From: Gyromitra esculenta | Lineage: Eukaryota > Ascomycota > Pezizomycetes > Pezizales > Discinaceae | Assembly (NCBI GenBank): GCA_038503075.1 | Contig: JBCAML010000003.1 | Span: forward strand, 2,976,001-3,040,000 | Reading direction: 5' to 3' | DNA length: 64,000 nt | In this document: piece by piece, positions 53,411-64,000 of the stretch | How positions within the stretch are numbered: the first letter of the stretch is position 1 | Layout: each line of letters starts with the position of its first letter | Made by a program: the position numbers and the translations under genes | The notes under the pieces: model-generated | Seen by the model: the letters and a program-made list of their open reading frames with translations, nothing else | What the model was told of the DNA's origin: nothing | The model's database searches: none

Positions 53411-54602
53411 TGTAATGGGGGTAGTCCTACTGCTCTAGAGTGGGAATTGGTATAGGAATACGGCCGTTGCAAATACTAGAAATCAGGTTGAGATGTTAAG
53501 AGTATTTTCATGCAAAGTACTCAATAATCTTAAGGGCTTTACTCAGTCGTATTCTGTCTGATGAGACTGGGAAGAAGAGCAACAGGTGGCGGGGTCATGC
53601 ACTATCTTTATAGTGCTGCTGACTCGCCGTCCTCTTTCTGTTCTACTCTGCTGGGGGCCCATCAAGACCCTGAGAACATACCAAGCTATTGCGGACGGGT
53701 CTCACGGTTGAGTCCCTCGTTAAGCCCTTCAGTATCCCTGAAGGTGAGCAGTGCTACTTAATGAGGTATCAACGCGTTCAAAGAGTGCAACGTTTCTACA
53801 GGTTCTACTATGGATCTATCTCAAGGCGAGATAAGTGCAGCGAGGTGGACAGCGACAGCGAGGATTCTGAGATAGAATCGAGATAGTATTTTCGACAAGT
53901 ACAGCAGAAGGTAACGAGAACGTTGCTTAAGGAAAGAAGAAGAAGAGAAACAAAGACAACCAAAATCCTTCACTTAAATACCCCGCTTTTCCTTGTAACA
54001 CCAACAGTAACCAGGCAACAACCGAAACACAAAGACATTATCCCAATAACCCAAATATAACCGAACAACAAAGAAATTATACGACCATCCCGACAAACAA
54101 CAAAACCAGTAACCCAAACCACGATTCATCCTCTACATCAATCCATGAAAACGGGGCACCTCAGGATTCAGCTAATGATTACTTCGGTGCTCTCCGGTAT
54201 TCCTCAGTTGTTCTGTCCAGTTAGACCTTCTAGATCCGCCAGCTGCATGCCATGCCTATGCTGGATGCAGGAATCGGTGCTGATCAGTCTACTGTTGCAT
54301 GTGAGATGTCCTGCACTTAATAGTTTCCCTATTGCCGCGCCAATGGCTCTGGGCTGCTGGTACATGCACAGATGGATTGGAAACGCCACCACAGGAGCTT
54401 CCTGTATTTGGTATCACCGGCGATATATCATCGGCTCGTCAGCTAATGCTATTCTCACTGGTTCTGCTCCATTGGAACAGCAGGGTAGCAGGTATCCTCT
54501 AGCATGTGGTAGCTACACCACTCATGCTGATCCTTACTACCTCTCTGCTTGCCTGGTACTATTATGTTTCACTGCAGGTAAAGGTATTGTCGATCCATTA
54601 CA
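53411..54602 (-). mobile_element. LTR-D with nested LTR-A in LINE2 3' UTR
   Basis: LTR-D pieces 53411-53699 and 54151-54602; TSD GCGTA/GCATA (one C-to-T/G-to-A type mismatch). It is split by LTR-A. Confidence 0.88.
53700..54150 (-). mobile_element. Solo LTR-A (long form)
   Basis: A 451-bp copy with TSD ACGGG (53695-53699, 54151-54155). It shares the extra 40 bp with 32916-33363. Confidence 0.92.
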
Positions 54603-54698
54603 GCATAGGGTGGAAGATGAGGCCTTGTACCATGTTGTACTGTGCCATTTGTGTACGAGATGGAGGATTGGTTCCACATGGTCTTGTAGTTCGTCTAA

Positions 54699-54886
<188 letters not shown>

Positions 54887-55411
54887 GAGCTTCCGAAGTT
54901 GGCTGCTTGGAATGTCGCCCTGACTCCTGCCAATCACTTTGGAGCGATGACAGATCCTCAGGCTGAAGGCAAAGAGGTGAGGAAACCATGGAATCGGATC
55001 CTTCTGCCGATGCAGTATTTAGCAGCAGGTTCTATTACTTGGAATGTCCTTGTAATCCTCAGGCTTGAGTCTAGTATGCGGTATGACCAGCCGTTGGAGA
55101 TAATCGTTCTCTCAGCAATAGAATGCAAACCTGCTGGAGTAGAACCTGAGCAAAGTAAGTACAGGTTGGTTCAAGGCCGTGGGTCTGGATTACCAGTATA
55201 AAAGTATCGATATCACAGCCACCTGTAAAGAATCCTCATCTTCCACCCGATAGTAGCAATAGCATGTTACCTGCAAAGCGAAACCTTATTTATCTTAAGT
55301 TTTGCGAACTACAACTTTCTGCTGAAGCAATTATCTTTATCCATTATACACATACACATATTCGCACGGCTACACTCCAGAGTCCTTGTCTCTAGGAGGG
55401 TCCCCGCTACA
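54887..55411. mobile_element. LTR-F fragment
   Basis: Nearly identical to the right-hand part of the LTR-F-like repeat at 25019-25943 but without its LTR-A insertion. It ends CCCCGCTACA. Confidence 0.75.
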
Positions 55412-55950
55412 ATTACTAAGGACAGGGCCCCATTTGAACGGAGCCTCAACGGGGAACCACAATATCAGAGAACGGGCCATCGTTTGAATGGGTCACCAAC
55501 AGGTCACTGTCATATTTGAGAATGGGGCACCGTCAGGGTGAGTTGTGAGGGAATATTATTACCCTACCCCACCCCCGCTCCAAGAAGACTGCTAAGGACA
55601 AACATTGTCCCAAAAGTGACGCAGAGGTAAGAGAGGAAAAATAAATGGTCAAGATTTCCCTGCAAGGCAACCAAGGCATGAGCAACCCTCTGCCCTCATG
55701 TTATTCTTGCTGGTTCCACTCCATTTGAACAGCAGGGTAGCAGGTATCCTCAGGCTCTAGCATGTGGTAGCTACACCACTTATGACGATCTTTACTACCT
55801 CTCTGCTTGCCTGGTGCTATCATGCTTCACTGCAGATAATGGTTATGTAGATCCGTTACACCAGAATGTGTCCATAGCACATGGAAAAAGCTCTGACAGA
55901 CCACCAGGATGCTGTCTTTGCACACGGAAAGTACTCTAACAGATCACCAG
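55412..55950. other. Repeat mosaic with LTR-D tail fragment
   Basis: 55698-55860 is a diverged end of LTR-D (minus orientation, ends ATCCGTTACA). The remainder (55412-55697 and 55861-55950) shows no ORF or known repeat. Confidence 0.6.
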
Positions 55951-56679
55951 TGTTATACCTATTGGTAGCTTAGTTGGTTACAACTTGAGTTCACTTACGA
56001 TGTACACATATGGACTAGTGTTCAATCCCCAACCATGTCGGTTATTATTAATCTTGGTTGATTATTAATAAGATTCGGATTGGATGTTTGGTTTCCTTGT
56101 GTCATCAATGGCCGACTCTTTTGATCAACACTTCCCCGATTCGCTTATACATTGCGTCACTGGTTAGTTCTGACAATCACGCCATATGATAATGAGAGGG
56201 GTAGGAGCGAAGGATAGAGTTTCAGGGTCTATGGGATTTCTCCATGTTAGTTCATGTTATTACATAGCCTTTGTATTCGACGCTTGACTACTATAAGTAG
56301 TCCAGTGTTCTACCGTTGAGAAGGGTCTTCTTCCTGATCATTAGCGACGAAGAACGAGCCTTATCAATATTATATTGTTTCTAGCAAAATCACTTCCATG
56401 CAAATTACTCTTTTACTTGTGAATTACTTTTATTTCGCTTAGCAAGGCCTTGGCTCTTCAGCGTTTGTTATCAAAACCTTACTATTGGAAGTTCTTCACA
56501 GAACTTTGCTCGATCCCTACTTTGAACCCTACGGTTATCTTTTAGCGGTTCATAAGAAGCAGTTAGGGCTTGCGCCTGTGTATTGTGTTGCGGATAGCGA
56601 CCGGGCAGGTTATAGTGTCTAGATTGTTATCTAAAGCTTCTTGGAGATTTCCTGTGTGGTAAGAAGTACCGGTCTTACA
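55951..56679 (+). mobile_element. LTR-C': LTR with a tRNA-like 5' head
   Basis: A 729-bp unit with ends TGTTATACC/GGTCTTACA and TSD ACCAG (55946-55950, 56680-56684). After the first 9 bases comes a tRNA-like segment. The last 340 bp match LTR-C at 60333-61280, whereas the first half is unrelated to it. This is a chimera of tRNA-like, unique and LTR-C sequence that inserts with an integrase-type TSD. Confidence 0.85.
55961..56035 (+). ncRNA. tRNA-like pol III promoter segment
   Basis: A box TAGCTTAGTTGG (55966-55977) and B box GTTCAATCC (56020-56028), each a full consensus match and 54 bp apart. The following CCCAACCATG looks like a decayed acceptor end. Not a canonical tRNA because the acceptor and T stems do not close well. 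Confidence 0.65.
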
Positions 56680-57290
56680 ACCAGGATGCTTCCTTAGCTC
56701 ACAGAAAGCACACTAGCAAATGCATGAGAAGATGGTGAAAGTGTTCCCATCATTTACTAATTGTCTTGTGGAAGGCAGCAGGAAGGTAAGCAAATACATG
56801 TAATAGGCTGTGGAAGATCTGTGTGAGACATCGAAAAGCACGGTTAAGGCTATTTCGTCTATCTCGTCTATTTTTGTTACGGCAACTTATGTGAGCCTAT
56901 GGAAGCACATGGTAGCAAAGTGGTAACAAGTTAAGCTTTTCCCAACCCTAGGATGTGATAGTTACGCCACTCATGCTGATCCTTACTACCTCTCTGCTTG
57001 TGCAGTACTCTTATGCTTCTCTCCAGGTAACGGTTATGTATTTCTGTTACAGGCTGAACCCCTTATGGTGTTACCTACTAGGTCATATTTTTCCTGGGGT
57101 GGTAGTGTGGCTCCTTGAAGTGACCCTTTGCCATATTCCAAAATAAGGTAACTTGCTCTCAGCTGTTACCCTGCAGTGCAGGGTTCCAACTGCCTACTAA
57201 CTTCAATGGCTGCACACGACTAAAATAATACTGCTCATAACATGTAACTAAAGGTTGTACCCTTACAGAAATAAAAATGATCTCCTAAAG
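56680..57290. other. Spacer with LTR-D-like and LTR-G-like fragments
   Basis: 56953-57051 resembles the tail of LTR-D (minus orientation, ends CTGTTACA) and 57148-57267 resembles LTR-G. No gene seen. Confidence 0.55.
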
Positions 57291-57300
57291 GAACAATTTT

Positions 57301-57668
57301 AAAAAAGCTCCCAAAAGGTATCTCCTCAAGGTGCCGTCCTTCCTGAGGTCGGCACTTGGGGAGATGAATAAACTCATTGTCAATAGAAGGGCTATATTCC
57401 ACCTTGAGCGCCTTAACCGCCTAATGCATTAGGCGGACTGGGAGACAATCGGTTTTTCTGCTGACACAGAGATGCTGTCTATAAGCAGCAATCATCAAGC
57501 AATAGTATGTGAATATACAATGTAAGGGGGGTGACAGGCCCAGAGAGGTCGTTGGGAATTGACCAGCGAGAAAAAAGCATTTCCAAGCAGTACAGAGCGA
57601 CATGAAACTCATTATGCGGAATATAGCCCTCTCAGGCGTCAGTTTGTGTTTGGGAGCATTTTTTTTTT
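57301..57668. mobile_element. Highly structured TIR element
   Basis: Ends are inverted repeats AAAAAAGCTCCCAAA (57301-57315) and TTTGGGAGCATTTTTT (57649-57664). Further in, AGGGCTATATTCC (57388-57400) is repeated inverted as GGAATATAGCCCT (57618-57630). It holds the perfect palindrome CCGCCTAATGCATTAGGCGG (57417-57436) and a near-perfect hairpin at 57322-57364. No transposase. I cannot define a TSD. Confidence 0.6.
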
Positions 57669-57952
57669 GCTGATGGACTTTCTGCTGAAATGATTGTTTT
57701 TATCCTATCTCCTAACCTGTACCGATTTTGGCGCCCGATTGGGCATAAATTTATTACTGGTAACAAGACAACAAACAACAAAAAACAACCCCAGAACATG
57801 ATTTAGGAGGGCGCAGGCACAGCCCAAAACTACTTGGTATTAAAATAATGAAAAGTAACAAAACAATTGCGTTCAGGTGAAAGACATAGGGGGTGGTTGC
57901 AGGTTACACATTTCCAACGAGTTCTTCCAACCTTTACACTTCCATCACTTCT
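57669..57952. other. Unassigned sequence
   Basis: No ORF, repeat or RNA gene recognised. Confidence 0.4.
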
Positions 57953-58358
57953 TTTCACGGATATAATGGAGTAAATGGGTCAAGGATATTGTATGGGTTG
58001 TAATGTGATCTCGGTTAGGATTATAATGTCTTTGTGTTTCGGTTGTTATCGGTTATAAGTCTTGATGGTCGGAAAGCGGGGTATTTAAAGGATGAAAGTT
58101 GTTCGCCTGTATTTTCTTCTTCTTTTCTTAAGCAACGTTCTCGTTTCACTTCTACCTGTATTACTTTGAATACTATCTTGGTTCTACCTCAGAACCTTCG
58201 CTGTCGCTGTGAAACATCGCCGATACTTCGTCTTGAAGTATACCCACTGTAGAACTTGTAGACAAACTGTACTCCTCAAACGTGTTAGTACCTCGCTTAA
58301 GTAGCACTGCTCACCTTCAGGGATACTGAAGGGCTTATCGAGGGACTGAACCGTGAGA
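57953..58358 (+). mobile_element. Solo LTR-A
   Basis: A 406-bp copy, TTTCACGG to CCGTGAGA, TSD CTTCT (57948-57952, 58359-58363). TATTTAA at about 58082 and AAGCAACGTTCTCG at about 58130 mark its promoter and presumed start region. Confidence 0.92.
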
Positions 58359-58992
58359 CTTCTCTCCTTCCAGCCTATCCACTTACAGTGAACACACTCT
58401 TGTCTACCCTCTATACACACAGGTACATGCTCTTCTATGCCTCGGTAAGGGGGTACAGATGTGTTTTTTGTTATGTATCATTGCCTTTTAGGAGCAACAA
58501 GACCAGCTTCTTCCATAATTTTTCGCTTCTGGCTTGGCGCTAACACTCTTTGGCCATCACTACCAGTCCACCCAAGAATATACACCTAGGCAAGGCGCAT
58601 ACGGAAATCTTCGTGCTTAAGACCTTCATCTGCTTTCTGGTAGTCACTGTAAATAATGAATGAATTTCCCAGGATGGTATCAACAACCCAGAAAAAAATA
58701 GAATACCAAGTCCGCCATGATTTCAGGTGAACCTCATAGTAAGAACGCAATTGATCAGCTCGATCTACGCCATTCATATGAAAGTTGTAATCCATGATAG
58801 CTGTAGGGATTTTCGTAATTGCAGCCCATTCTCCAACCTTCCACACTATTTTTCCTAATCTCTTAATCCCAGCAGCTTTGGTACTCTTTGGGCCTGGTTT
58901 TTTTCAAAATGCATCCACCTCAGATTTCTGCCCTTTAACAAAATGAATTGTAGTCATGACACACACAGGACCATTATCCATCCACACAATGA

Positions 58993-59396
58993 TCTCACGG
59001 TTTGGCTTCTCGTTAAGCTCTCCAGTATCCCTGAAGATGAGTAGTACTACTTAAGCGAGAAGTCTAACCGTTCAACAGATGAGATGTTTCTACAGGTCCT
59101 ACGTAAGGGTCTTATCTCAAGGCGAGATAAATGCAGCAGGATAATAACAGTGACAGCGAGAGTTCTGAGATAGAACCGAGATAGTATTAAAGTACTACAG
59201 GTAGAAGTGAACGAGAACGTTGCTTAAGGAAAGAAAGAAAGAGAAACAACAAAAGCCCTGATAAGTCCATTCCTTTTATACCCCGCTTTCCTTCCCTGAC
59301 TCATAACCAAAAGACAAAGACATTATTCTTCAACCATTATAATTTGTTGCAACCCTATGACTAACCCTAACCCATCATTCAACCTCATCCGTGAAA
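58993..59396 (-). mobile_element. Solo LTR-A in piggyBac ORF
   Basis: A 404-bp copy with TSD AATGA (58988-58992, 59397-59401), separating the second and third catalytic Asp. Confidence 0.93.
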
Positions 59397-60223
59397 AATG
59401 ACTGCAACACCATCTTTTACCACGGCGGTTTTGAAGTGATAGTCGAGTTTGGCATTTTTGGGAATTGCAAGCTCAGAAGGGAAACATTTAGAGTTTGTTC
59501 TTGCTGTACCACACACTCCAACACCTAACCGCTTGCACAAGGCTGAAAATAGAGGTAAATTAATGTAAAAGTTGTCCAGGAAAACATGGAAGGCTTGATC
59601 ACAGCAGATGTAGTGACAGTTGCATTAGACAAGACCAAATACGAGACGACTTGTCATGCTCATAACATCATCGACTTCAGGGAAACCAGAAGGGGTTACT
59701 GGATCAGGACCGAATTGATTTGACGTTGGGATAAAGCCATGGATAAAACCAGCATTTGCAAGACAGTGGAATTTAAAGCCTTGATCGATAGGCTTGTTGG
59801 GCACTTTGTAAGTGTCTTTTGAGCTGCTGGTACATCTGATCATTGCTTCATCAATAGAAATGCATGAGGAGGGCTTTCGATAAGTTAGAGAAGCTGATCT
59901 GAGCTGGTCAAGAATGGGGTCAACTTTAGAGTGCCATAAGCGACGCCCTTCAGCAGTTTCTTTTGGTACATCGGGATGGGCGACATGGAAATAGCGCCGT
60001 ATTTGTTAAAACCGTGTACAGCTCATAAAATCGCAGATGTGGTGTGTTGGATAAAGACCATCATGTTTCCAATAATCTTCAATAGCAGGCATTAGAGCAA
60101 CACCGATATATATTAAAATACCAATCCAGCATTTTATTTCGGCTACAACCACAGGCTTCCACTCTCTTCCATCCACACCTGCTTTTTTTTCCGTTGCATA
60201 GAGGTTGGTGTTTGTTGTCGTTT

Positions 60224-61581
60224 TCTCAAGGAGCGGGTTTCTTGTCAAGCTCTCGAGTATCCCTCGAGATGAGCAGTGCTACTTGAGTGGGAAACCAACA
60301 ACGAGGAAGTGTACGAAGGTTCTACAGGCTCTTGTTATACCTGTACCTTTTGAAGGAGTTCCTGGCCCTGGAGTTACCCTATCTTTGGAGTTACCCTACT
60401 TTAGCACCTTCCGGATCGGGACTGGAGCCTGTTACCCTGCCTCCAATCCTTCCAGTAGGTATAGTATTTGGAGAAGGGGGGACAGCACCAGAAAAGACCT
60501 GTCCCGGAGGGCAAAAGTAACCCCTAGGCCGTCAAGCAAAACCGTCCGGCGGAATGGGACCCGGAGGGTATGTAGGGGAAGTGTCTGGCTTCGCTGTGGT
60601 TCAAACGGATTGCGAATCGGACCAAAACTGGCGGAGTTACAGACTGACAAAGATAAGGGAACGCAATGCTACGCGACGATTCGGATAGGCGAAATGATCG
60701 TCTCGAAGAGACGAACGCAATGAAGACGAATACGTAACTCCCGTGTTACCGACATGCATACTGCTCGGAGAATCGCGGATCGGGGCCAGGGAACTCAATG
60801 GGGTATCGGGTATGGAGATAAGGCGAAGTGGTTTCATGTTGTCATAGTAGTTAGCGCCTCTACACCACACTATACCCAAACATAGTAGAGAGGAAGCATT
60901 ATAAATACTCTCGCAGTGGATGTAAACTCTGAGTCGGATCATTAGCAACGAAGAACGAGCCTTATCAATATTATATTGTTTCTAGCAAAATTACTTCCGT
61001 GCAATTTACTCTATTACTTGTGAATTACTTTTATCTCGCTTAACAAGGCTTTGACCCTTCAGCGTTAGTTATTAAAACCTTACTATTGGAAGTTCTTCAC
61101 GGAACTTTGCTCGATCCCTACTTTGAACCCTACGGTTATCTTTTAGCGGTTCATAAGAAGCAGTTAGGACTTGTGCCTGTGTATTGTGTTGCGGATAGCA
61201 ACCGGGCAGGTTATAGCGTCTAGATTGTTATCTAAAGCTTCTTGGAGATTTCCTGTGCGGTAAGTAGTACCGGTCTTACAGCTCTACAATTGATTTAAGT
61301 CGAGGTGACTTAAAGACGGCAACAGCGGAGGATTACAAGGTGTAACCGAGGTTTGTATTGTAGAATACAAGAGTGAACAATAGAAGACGTTGCTTAAGGA
61401 AAGAAGAAGGAAAAGTACAACAAGAGGGGAAATCTCCTCGCTTATATACCACACTCCAACTCGTTCGATGACAAAGACTTGACTCATTGTAATGGAAACC
61501 CAAAGAAACACAAAGAACAACAGAACGCAACAACCATGTACCCATGTACCTAACTGACCAACGAAACATCCATCCATGAAA
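60224..61581 (-). mobile_element. Solo LTR-B in piggyBac ORF, split by LTR-C
   Basis: TCTCAAGG to CCATGAAA with TSD CGTTT/CATTT (60219-60223, 61582-61586); the single difference is a C-to-T-type change. LTR-B pieces are 60224-60332 and 61281-61581. Confidence 0.9.
60333..61280 (+). mobile_element. Uninterrupted solo LTR-C
   Basis: A 948-bp copy, TGTTATACC to GGTCTTACA, with TSD GCTCT (60328-60332 and 61281-61285). It is the reference empty copy: it shows both LTR-A target sites unoccupied (CCCTGCCTCC near 60437, GGGGACAGCACC near 60480). Confidence 0.93.
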
Positions 61582-61940
61582 CATTTCTTGCATCAGAGAC
61601 TCGGTAAAAAATAAGTTGACAATTGTAGAAGGCTCAATAAAGTCTGCCTGAGCTACTTTACACGGTAAAATATTGGCAGCATCACGTATTGCTTTCGTGT
61701 GATGCAGAGGATTGAATATCGCTGAGGCAGGAAGTGTGGACTGAAGATTTTGAGAGGCTGAGTGAGATTTTGTGATCGCTGATTTTTTCGATTTTGAGGC
61801 CTGAGGTTTTGCTTGAGAGGGTACAGCAGGAGGAAGTGGAGTTTCAGGAAGTTCGGAGGCATAGGAAACAGCATGGGAACAGGTACGCAGAACTCTGCTA
61901 GACATTGTATAGTGATGTTGTGAAGATTGAAGAAGGAGGG

Positions 61941-62347
61941 TCTCACGGTTCCTGTCTCGCTAAGCCCCTCGGTATCCCCGAAGGTGAGCAGAGCTACTTA
62001 GACGAAGTAGGAAGTGATGGGAAGTACAAGGTTTCTAAAAATTCTATGTGGGGTCTATCTCAAGGTGAGATAAGTGTAGTGAGGTGGACAGCGACAGCGA
62101 GGGTTCTGAGATAGAACCGAAATAGTATTCAGACCAATACAGGAGAAGGTAAACGAGAACGTTGCTTAAGGAAAGAAGAGAAATAACAAGAGCGACCGAA
62201 ATCCATCACTTAAATACCCCACTTTTTCTTTTTGCCAAGGCTCATAGCCGAAAGCTATCCGAACAACAAAGACATTATATAAAAACCCATAACCCGTTAC
62301 AACCATAAATCCGAAACCTAACTCATTACCTGACTCTATCTGTGAAA
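61941..62347 (-). mobile_element. Solo LTR-A upstream of the piggyBac ORF
   Basis: A 407-bp diverged copy with TSD GAGGG/GGGGG (one mismatch). It lies 35 bp upstream of the transposase ATG, probably in its promoter or 5' UTR. Its hairpin differs from the consensus with paired changes. Confidence 0.88.
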
Positions 62348-63240
62348 GGGGGACGATTTGTACGGGAGAAAAGAGTGAACTTTGGGGACCTATTTACCCC
62401 CAACAACAAACCCCTGAACGCCATTCCTTTTGATAGACATCATTTTTAGCATACACTAATTCATTTTGAGCCCCCAGTGACGCGGCTTTGTTGGGGGGCT
62501 TGTGCTTAAGACACGGTTCAATTTACCTCATTAAAAATTTACACCCGTGTGGGCTCCAAATCGCGTTGCTACAGGTTAGGAGATACAAACATTTACCCAT
62601 TCACACGGCTATGTTCCTGAGTTTTTGTTTCTAGGAACGTCCCTGTTACAGTGGGCCATGGGAGCGACCCTTTGCCACATTCCGTTTCTCCAACTAAAGT
62701 ACTGTAACTCCGCCACTATTTGTAGTCTCATAGTGTTACCGGAATACGGTCGAGTAACCGCCACTGTCTCACAGACTTGAGGTTCAAAGAGTGTTTATTA
62801 ACTAAACGACAGCATGCCAGAAAAATTAGAGGCGAAGGAGAGGGACAGCGTAGCATAGATTCAATGCTATTACTGCTGTTGGTTTTCACTATCGCTATAG
62901 AAGATTTTCTGAGCCTTTCGGCTGGCCACAACCTGCATTAAAGGATGTCCTAGTATCCGATTCCGATTACACGATGAGACTACGAGTAAGATTACCCTGT
63001 TGTACAGGGTTCTAACTGCCTGCTAGGTCCAATGGCTGTACTGAAGACAATACTGCTCATGACAGGTAACTTAATGGTAGTACCGTTACAACCTCGTTGC
63101 ACGAAGAACATTTCTCATCACGCTACAATTCAGGAAGAGTGGTATTTGATCGGGCCCGATGAAATTGCTTCTATGGTTGACTCTATGCCTAAAAGAATTG
63201 CAGCAGTTCGCGTTGTTAACGATGGCCCCACACGATACTA
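62348..63240. repeat. Repeat debris with LTR-F- and LTR-G-like pieces
   Basis: 62570-62660 resembles the LTR-F end (TTTCTAGGAACGTCCCTGTTACA pattern). 62708-63089 starts and ends like LTR-G (TGTAACTCC, TACCGTTACA), perhaps with an insertion. No credible gene. Confidence 0.5.
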
Positions 63241-63840
63241 GTTCTTATTTTTGTCTGTTTTGTTAGTGAGCAAAGCAATCCGGTGGTGGATGATTTCTGT
63301 AGTTTTCCTTTGATCGTTCTCTTCAGTTTTTTTTAGTCTATTCATATGTAATCAAAAATCAAGCTCGCCTATCTCTTATGCAAACCCATGTCCGTTCGGT
63401 CACTTACTACCAGAGCCTTGTACACAGAGTGAACAACCCCGCTACCTGCAGCTCTCTCTAGCTTGCAGATGCAGCCCAAGTTTACTCACAGCATAGGCCT
63501 GTCAGCCATGGATACATGTAGTAAAGCTTCGTTATACTCTTACAGTCACACCTCGATATGTCAGATGCCAAGTCTTAGTAGGATTTCGTACGAGATTGCA
63601 AGTTATCCGGGATAGCAGATTAATTTTGATGAGCAAAAAAGATTATAGTAGGAGGATCCGTACGAGATAGCAATGGATCCGACATAGCGAGATCTAACAT
63701 AGCAAGGTGCGATTATATGTGTGTGGGCTCAGCACCATACGCCTAGGTAGCTACTCCCACTGACACAGGGCTGGTTATTCCACATCCACATAGACTCTAT
63801 TATACTACACTAGATGCAATAGGTGCAGAGACCCTTTACA
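63241..63840. other. Unassigned non-coding sequence
   Basis: A loose repetition is visible (TACGAGATTGCAAG / TACGAGATAGCAATGG, GACATAGCGAGATC / AACATAGCAAGGTG, 63580-63710). No gene seen. Confidence 0.4.
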
Positions 63841-63918
63841 CTTTTGACTTCGTAACCTTCCTATTGCATAAGCGGTTTTGTACCTAGAAACAATATTCAA
63901 ATGATTTAAACAAAAAAA
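63841..63918 (+). mobile_element. LINE1 3'-end fragment
   Basis: CTTTTGACTTCGTAACCTTC through GCATAAGCGGTTTTGTACC to an A-rich tail matches the last 80 bp of LINE1 and the half-LINE: a very short 5'-truncated insertion. Confidence 0.8.
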
Positions 63919-64000
63919 CATATAACAAACAACTAAATTCATCCCAAGCTGTTAGACCATGCTTATTCTTGCCATAGCACAATATATTGTTGGGAAGCTT

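Larger units (their letters stand above)
58586..61905 (-). pseudogene. PiggyBac-type transposase, split by LTRs
   Basis: On the minus strand the protein can be followed from MSSRVLRTCSHAVSYASE (61905) to a stop at 58586, in four pieces: 61905-61582, 60223-59845 (stop at 60006), 59843-59397, 58992-58586. The DDD catalytic residues are visible: ISIDEAMIRC (about 59860), FLDNFYINLPLF (about 59580) and IVVWMDNGPVC (about 58980). The C-terminal signature YNFHMNGVDRADQLRSYY and the Trp-rich WRTWYSIFFWVVDTIL follow. No Cys-rich C-terminal finger is seen. Two solo LTRs and several stops kill it. PiggyBac enzymes cut at TTAA. I could not define both termini. Confidence 0.85.

Noticed and set aside
62341..62520. 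PiggyBac terminus (GGGGGGCTTGTGCTTAA)
   Set aside because: A TTAA follows a G-rich end, but I found no matching inverted end on the other side of the transposase.

Overview
The window reads as a transposon graveyard from a filamentous fungus, most likely an ascomycete with a large repeat-rich genome (a truffle-type Pezizomycete would fit, but the sequence does not prove it). Support: chromodomain-bearing Ty3/gypsy elements, a Tad-like LINE with two ORFs, a pogo-type and a piggyBac transposase, and Arg-to-TGA stop codons that look like RIP- or methylation-driven C-to-T change. I find no intact ordinary host gene, no rRNA and no canonical tRNA gene. One SNF2-helicase fragment and an acidic ORF remnant are the only host-like coding pieces.

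I named the repeat families by their ends and 5-bp target-site duplications (TSDs). LTR-A (about 410 bp, ends TCTCACGG/CCGTGAAA) has 17 copies: two LTR pairs and 13 solo LTRs. LTR-B (about 405 bp, TCTCAAGG/CCATGAAA) is the LTR of a gypsy element. LTR-C (about 945 bp, TGTTATACC/GGTCTTACA) has a variant C' that opens with a tRNA-like pol III promoter. LTR-D (about 733 bp, TGTAACGG/CCGTTACA) belongs to a second gypsy lineage. F and G are less well defined.

Layout. 1-22362 holds two inverted arms (334-8474 and 11818-22362). Each is an LTR-C interrupted at the same two sites by LTR-A copies, one of which carries a B element at the same site. Arm 1 keeps only a solo LTR-B, hit by an intact two-ORF LINE; arm 2 keeps the whole gypsy-B, hit by an ORF1-only LINE. 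Between the arms lie solo LTRs B and D and a Copia gag-protease remnant. 22363-24220 is a decayed pogo-type transposase and 24227-25943 repeats. From 25944 to 54886 a single LINE (LINE2) is split by two nested gypsy-A elements: A1 (26468-41671), which itself contains a full gypsy-D (30630-38887) and a C' LTR, and A2 (44001-52858), whose pol has been replaced by a 6.8-kb foreign block with the helicase fragment and minisatellites. 54887-58358 is a mosaic of LTR pieces, a second C' copy and a strongly structured TIR element. 58586-61905 is a piggyBac transposase broken by solo LTRs A and B(+C). The rest is LTR debris ending in a third LINE tail.

How the parts work together: the gypsy elements supply Gag, protease, RT/RNase H, integrase and chromodomain. 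Their LTRs carry a TATA box, a transcript start region that can pair with the primer-binding site just after the LTR (Tf1-type self-priming), and a deeply conserved hairpin with compensatory changes. A small ORF ending in a [FIL]P[DE]WLDxxY motif sits upstream of gag in three gypsy elements and in gypsy-A1 overlaps the gag start by ATGA.
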